36,551 nucleotides of DNA from Actinomyces polynesiensis (GTDB lineage Bacteria; Actinomycetota; Actinomycetes; Actinomycetales; Actinomycetaceae): positions 1 to 36,551 of the forward strand of contig NZ_CCXH01000002.1 of NCBI RefSeq assembly GCF_000820725.1. Direction: 5' to 3'. This document shows, piece after piece, positions 33,260 through 36,551 of this stretch. Numbering within the stretch: position 1 is the first letter of the stretch; each line of letters opens with the position of its first letter. A program made the position numbers and the translations under genes. The notes beneath the pieces are model-generated. The model made no database searches. It was not told the DNA's origin and was given only the letters and a program-made list of their open reading frames with translations.

Positions 33260-34012
33260 ATGGAGACCACAACAGAGCGCAGGCGCACCCGCCTCAGGGC
33301 CGCGGACAGGCGTGACCAGATCATCGAGGCCGCCACGGCACTGCTGGGTCGGCGCGGATTCTGGGGGACGTCGCTGCAGGACGTTGCCGATGAGTGCGAC
33401 TTCACCGTGACGGGGATCCTCTACCACTTCCACACCAAGGAGGACCTGCTCGAGGCCGTGCTGGACACGGTCGACTCCGACTTCACGGACTCCGTCATCC
33501 GGGAGCTCGCCCGGGCGGGGCCCGTGGAGGAGCGCGGCGACGAACCACCACCGCCCACGTCCGACCCGAGCGACACGGGGGTGTGGAGGCTGTGCCGCAT
33601 CCTCATCCGCCTCGACGCCGAGAATCCCGGACGTGCCCGGCTCTACACCGTGCTCGAGTCCGAGTCGATCACCCCCGACCACCCCGCCCACGACTACTTC
33701 CTCAAGCGCGAGCAGAGACTGCTCGGGCACTTCCGGTCCACGGTGCCCCGCGGGGTGGAGGACCCCGAGGCGCTCGCACGCCGAGCCATGGCCGTGGTGA
33801 GCGGATTCCGCCTCCAGTGGCTCAAGACCGGCCAGGACATCGAGCCCGCCGAGATGTGGGAGCAGATGAACACCGCCCTGCGGGAGATGCTCGGAGCACC
33901 CGCGGCGCTCCCACCCGCACAGCCCACAGGGGTGGGCGTGTCGTCTCCATCCACAGGCAGTGGCGTCCGTGGAGCCGGGAGTGGAACGGGACGGATACCT
34001 TCTCATCAGTGA
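33260..34012 (+). CDS. TetR/AcrR-family transcriptional regulator (third of three)
   Basis: This 250-residue paralogue has its own promoter. Its helix-turn-helix is almost identical to that of the first gene (GFWGTSLQDVADECDFTVTG), so the two may read overlapping operators. The C-terminal domain shares YTVLESESITPDHPAHDYF and the RLQW motif but has an extra Pro-rich insert (GDEPPPPTSDPSD) and a Gly/Ser-rich tail. The product of this gene is the most divergent in its ligand pocket, suggesting a different inducer. Confidence 0.9.
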   Translation: METTTERRRTRLRAADRRDQIIEAATALLGRRGFWGTSLQDVADECDFTVTGILYHFHTKEDLLEAVLDTVDSDFTDSVIRELARAGPVEERGDEPPPPTSDPSDTGVWRLCRILIRLDAENPGRARLYTVLESESITPDHPAHDYFLKREQRLLGHFRSTVPRGVEDPEALARRAMAVVSGFRLQWLKTGQDIEPAEMWEQMNTALREMLGAPAALPPAQPTGVGVSSPSTGSGVRGAGSGTGRIPSHQ

Positions 34013-34037
34013 CACGGACCGGGATCACGAGGAGAAT
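34009..34037 (+). promoter_or_regulatory. promoter of the coiled-coil membrane protein gene, leaderless
   Basis: -35 GTGACA at 34009-34014, a 17-nt spacer, and -10 GAGAAT at 34032-34037. Six bases separate the -10 from the ATG at 34044. The -35 overlaps the last codons of the upstream TetR gene. Confidence 0.55.
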
Positions 34038-34043
34038 GGGGGT

Positions 34044-34433
34044 ATGTACATGTCGGCGGAGATCCTCACGACGATCGCCAGCGTGGTGGCCCTGCTCCTC
34101 ACGCTCGCGTCGGGCTTCGCTTGGGTCGTCTCCCACGTGAGCAAGCAGATCAGCCACCTCGACACCAAGCTCAGCGGCGAGATCCGGGCCCTGGACGAGA
34201 AGATGGAGAGACGGTTCGAACAGGTCGACGAGCGGTTCGAGGCCTCGGACAGGTGGATCGACGAGCGGTTCGAGGCCTCGGACAGGAGGGTCGACGAGCG
34301 GTTCGATCGGATGGACGAGCGGTTCGATCGGATGGACGAGAGGTTCGAGCGGTTGCAGCGTGAGCTGACCGAGGTCAAGATCGCAGTGGCGAGACTTGAA
34401 GGTCCGCGCCCCCGGCTGATCGAGGTCCACTGA
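34044..34433 (+). CDS. small membrane-anchored heptad-repeat coiled-coil protein
   Basis: This 129-residue protein has one N-terminal transmembrane helix (residues ~5-30, LTTIASVVALLLTLASGFAW) followed by a highly charged helical domain. The helix domain contains tandem repeats of the type (V/I/M)DERF(E/D) that would form a long coiled coil facing either side of the membrane. At the DNA level there are two 33-nt units (34224-34289) and three 21-nt units (34290-34352). The start is the first ATG after a well-placed -10; the open frame upstream lacks support. Function unknown; small proteins of this build often scaffold or sense. It is not obviously linked to leuB. Confidence 0.78.
   Translation: MYMSAEILTTIASVVALLLTLASGFAWVVSHVSKQISHLDTKLSGEIRALDEKMERRFEQVDERFEASDRWIDERFEASDRRVDERFDRMDERFDRMDERFERLQRELTEVKIAVARLEGPRPRLIEVH
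34224..34352 (+). repeat. tandem coiled-coil-coding repeats (2 x 33 nt, 3 x 21 nt)
   Basis: Units start at 34224, 34257 (33-nt, 11 residues), then 34290, 34311 and 34332 (21-nt, 7 residues). All share GACGAG(C/A)GGTTCGA. Both unit lengths keep the reading frame, so copy-number changes would alter helix length without breaking the gene. Confidence 0.85.
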
Positions 34434-34597
34434 GAAAGGGGTCCCGCAGTCAGCACCCAGAAGGAATTGCTGGATGGTTCGGTAGGTGATGCTGTTGACC
34501 CCGGGTGGGCAGGGACGCCCTCGTCAATCCGGACCCCACCACACGGGCGCGCCCACCCACATGGCGGAACCCGCGACGGGGGGCCCGGCGGGGCGGG

Positions 34598-34603
34598 GAC
34601 AAT
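34598..34603 (+). promoter_or_regulatory. -10 hexamer for leuB, possibly leaderless
   Basis: GACAAT ends 7 nt before the leuB ATG at 34611. No clear -35 is present. The rest of 34434-34597 shows no recognisable attenuator or terminator. Confidence 0.4.
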
Positions 34604-34610
34604 GGCGCCC

Positions 34611-35675
34611 ATGACGACGACGACGCTCAACCTTGCAGTGATCCCCGGAGACGGAATCGGTCAGGAGGTGGTGCCCGAGGGCCTGAAGGTCCTGGACGCC
34701 GTGCTGGCGGGGTCGGGGGTGGAGGTGGCGCGCCACGTCTTCGACCTGGGGGCGGGACGGTGGCACCGCACCGGTGAGGTGCTGCCGGAGGCGGACCTGG
34801 AGGCCATCAAGACCTGTGACGTGATCCTGCTGGGTGCGGTGGGTGACCCCTCGGTGCCCTCGGGCGTCCTGGAGCGCGGGCTCCTGCTCAAGCTGCGCTT
34901 CGGGCTGGACCAGTACGTGAACCTGCGCCCGAGCGTCCTGTACCCGGGGGTGCCGACCCCGTTGGCGCACCCCGGTGAGATCGACTTCGTGGTCGTGCGT
35001 GAGGGTACCGAGGGCCTCTACGTCGGCAACGGCGGGGCGATCCGGGTGGACACGCCCCACGAGGTCGCCACGGAGGTCAGCGTGAACACCGCCTTCGGGG
35101 TGGAGCGTGTCGCGCGTTATGCGTTCGAGATGGCCGCCGCGCGTCCCGCGAAGCACCTGACCCTGGTGCACAAGCACAACGTGCTGGTCAACGCCGGGGG
35201 ACTGTGGGCGCGCACGGTGGAGCGGGTGGGGGAGGAGTTCCCCGAGGTGGCCCACGACTACCTGCACGTCGATGCGGCGACGATCTTCCTGGTGACCGAC
35301 CCGGGGCGCTTCGACGTGATCGTCACCGACAACCTGTTCGGGGACATCCTCACCGATGAAGCCGGTGCCGTCACGGGAGGGATCGGTCTGGCGGCGTCGG
35401 GAAACATCAACCCCGAGGGTGCCTACCCCTCGATGTTCGAACCCGTGCACGGCTCCGCCCCCGACATCGCGGGGCAGGGGAAGGCGGACCCGACGGCGAC
35501 CATCGCCTCGGTGGCGCTGATGCTGGACCACCTGGACTACCCTGCGGAGGCCGAGCGGGTGCGTGCGGCGATCCGGGTGGACATGGAGGCCCGCGCCGCC
35601 GCCGCGCAGGCGGGGGAGCCGCTGGTGCGTTCCACCTCGCAGGTGGGGGATGCGCTGAGCGCCCTCGTCCGCTGA
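34611..35675 (+). CDS. leuB: 3-isopropylmalate dehydrogenase
   Basis: This 354-residue cytoplasmic enzyme oxidatively decarboxylates 3-isopropylmalate to 2-ketoisocaproate with NAD in leucine synthesis. Length is typical for the actinobacterial type. The N-terminus has [10 protein letters not shown]; the substrate loop includes VNLRP and [14 protein letters not shown] and H of VHKHNVL, and metal-binding D221 (HVDAATIF), D245 and D249 ([10 protein letters not shown]), are all present. [19 protein letters not shown] is the NAD-binding adenine loop. The ATG at 34611 is the first that gives a normal N-terminus; the frame upstream to 34467 is unsupported. No other leu gene is in the window, as is usual in actinobacteria, where leuB stands apart. 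Confidence 0.96.
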   Translation: MTTTTLNLAVIPGDGIGQEVVPEGLKVLDAVLAGSGVEVARHVFDLGAGRWHRTGEVLPEADLEAIKTCDVILLGAVGDPSVPSGVLERGLLLKLRFGLDQYVNLRPSVLYPGVPTPLAHPGEIDFVVVREGTEGLYVGNGGAIRVDTPHEVATEVSVNTAFGVERVARYAFEMAAARPAKHLTLVHKHNVLVNAGGLWARTVERVGEEFPEVAHDYLHVDAATIFLVTDPGRFDVIVTDNLFGDILTDEAGAVTGGIGLAASGNINPEGAYPSMFEPVHGSAPDIAGQGKADPTATIASVALMLDHLDYPAEAERVRAAIRVDMEARAAAAQAGEPLVRSTSQVGDALSALVR

Positions 35676-35754
35676 GGCGAGGGGCGACGGCCACGGCGGC
35701 ATCCCCGGCCCGATCCGCCACAAGGAGCGGTGGCGCAGTGGTGGAAGTGGAGAC

Positions 35755-36384
35755 ATGACCCCCGCATCGACGCGCGTCTCGGCTCGCACCCTCGACGATC
35801 CGCGCCTGCGCTGGGCGCTCTCGGGGATCGTCGTCCTGGTGCTCGGGACCGCGCGCGGAGCCCTCTGGGACCTGCTCCTCGGTGAGGTGTCGGACAAGGT
35901 CGCCCTGGCGTTCTGGACGGTCCAGGGAGTGGCCATGGTGCTGGGGTGGCTGCTGTCCGGCGCCCTGGTCCTCGCCGCGACGCTGTGGGTGTCCCCGCTG
36001 GGGGGCGACGACGTTCGCCGCAGCATCGGGTGGTGGGCGGCGCTGGTCGCGCTCGACGCCATCTGGCGCCTCGTGTTGGTCCCGATGGATCTCCTGTGGG
36101 TGGAGCCCTACCTGGGGCCGGCTGTCGGCGCACTCGCGGTGTGCGCGGTGCTCGCTTCCCGTCGCAGCCCACTGCGGAGCTACCTCGGTTCGGCGCTGAC
36201 CGCCGGTCTGGTGCTGGCCCTCCTGACCTGGACCAGCGGAGCACCGGGTTTCAGCATCTTCTTCGCGAGCCAGCACCGCATGCTCGCCGAGTCCGTCTTC
36301 AACGCGGCCGTGCTCCTCGCAGTGGCGGCGGGATGCGCGGTGGGTGTGGGGATCGGGCGGGTCCGGCGGGTCGCGTTGCCCTGA
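35755..36384 (+). CDS. multi-pass membrane protein of unknown function
   Basis: This 209-residue protein has about five transmembrane helices: ~19-36, 53-77, 90-110, 120-133 and 145-165 with a further one near 185-203. It matches no family I recognise; the pattern resembles small YIP1-like or DUF membrane proteins. GTGGAGAC just before the ATG may serve as ribosome-binding site. It follows leuB by 79 bp on the same strand and could be co-transcribed, but nothing ties it to leucine synthesis. Confidence 0.8.
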   Translation: MTPASTRVSARTLDDPRLRWALSGIVVLVLGTARGALWDLLLGEVSDKVALAFWTVQGVAMVLGWLLSGALVLAATLWVSPLGGDDVRRSIGWWAALVALDAIWRLVLVPMDLLWVEPYLGPAVGALAVCAVLASRRSPLRSYLGSALTAGLVLALLTWTSGAPGFSIFFASQHRMLAESVFNAAVLLAVAAGCAVGVGIGRVRRVALP

Positions 36385-36530
36385 GCCAATGGCAGGGCGG
36401 TCGGGGTGCCGTCGGGTTCGTGAGCTCGACGGATAGACCCGCACCGCGAAGGAGGCATGGGCGCCGGGCCACCCTCGTCCTGCCGGCGGGCACGACGGAA
36501 CCGTCCTCCCGTGCCTGTCCGCAGCGAAAC

Positions 36531-36536
36531 TAGACT
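36531..36536 (+). promoter_or_regulatory. possible -10 element near the right edge
   Basis: TAGACT lies 15 nt before the end of the window and could drive a gene beginning outside it. The remainder of 36385-36530 has no supportable gene. Confidence 0.25.
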
Positions 36537-36551
36537 GGTCCCACACGGGAA

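Noticed and set aside
36457-36551. open frame with AAGGAGG directly before an ATG, running off the window
   Set aside because: The Shine-Dalgarno-like sequence is only one base from the ATG, too close to work, and the residues (Arg/Pro-rich) show no family character.

Overview
The window is high-GC DNA with actinobacterial features: GC-rich third codon positions, several genes whose start codon lies 6-7 nt after a -10-like hexamer, surface proteins ending in LAxTG sorting signals, a LytR-CpsA-Psr protein, a bacterial tyrosine kinase fused to a chain-length domain, and actinobacterial IS256 and ISL3 elements. A host- or plant-glycan-associated member of the Actinomycetaceae or Micrococcales would fit. 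No marker in the window fixes the genus.

Layout. 1-2163 is insertion-sequence wreckage: the right tip of an ISL3-like element (1-87), a complete but frameshifted IS256-family element (88-1555), and the C-terminal two thirds of a sugar ABC-transporter permease that has lost its start. 2453-3439 holds a doubtful 47-codon ORF and then a compact type II toxin-antitoxin operon (ribbon-helix-helix antitoxin plus PIN toxin) with a palindromic operator inside its promoter. 3802-6717 encodes two polysaccharide-assembly proteins, a Wzz/BY-kinase fusion and an LCP transferase, with no glycosyltransferases beside them. 6720-8640 is a decayed ISL3 relic on the minus strand followed by an intact ISL3 element. 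8843-10048 (minus strand) is an orphan 401-aa membrane and coiled-coil protein I cannot assign.

10567-31227 is the core: four giant secreted, cell-wall-anchored proteins on the + strand, taking up about 20.6 kb. In order they are a GH30-type endo-beta-1,6-galactanase-like enzyme, a sialidase-like beta-propeller with two LamG domains, a sialate-O-acetylesterase-like SGNH hydrolase (split by a one-base frameshift), and a 2326-aa protein with an unassigned, apparently all-alpha catalytic region, a ricin-type lectin region, eight bacterial Ig-like repeats and two concanavalin-like modules. All four end in LAxTG, a hydrophobic helix and a basic tail, the pattern of class E sortase substrates. Together they look like a surface machine that strips a branched, decorated, probably O-acetylated glycan (plant arabinogalactan or host mucin are the two candidates). 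Hairpins separate the first three genes and a perfect 18-bp hairpin ends the cluster.

31474-36384 holds a tiny IS256 N-terminal relic, three tandem paralogous TetR regulators (the likeliest local regulators of the surface cluster), a small membrane-anchored heptad-repeat protein, leuB (3-isopropylmalate dehydrogenase) and a multi-pass membrane protein. leuB marks a return to core genome.
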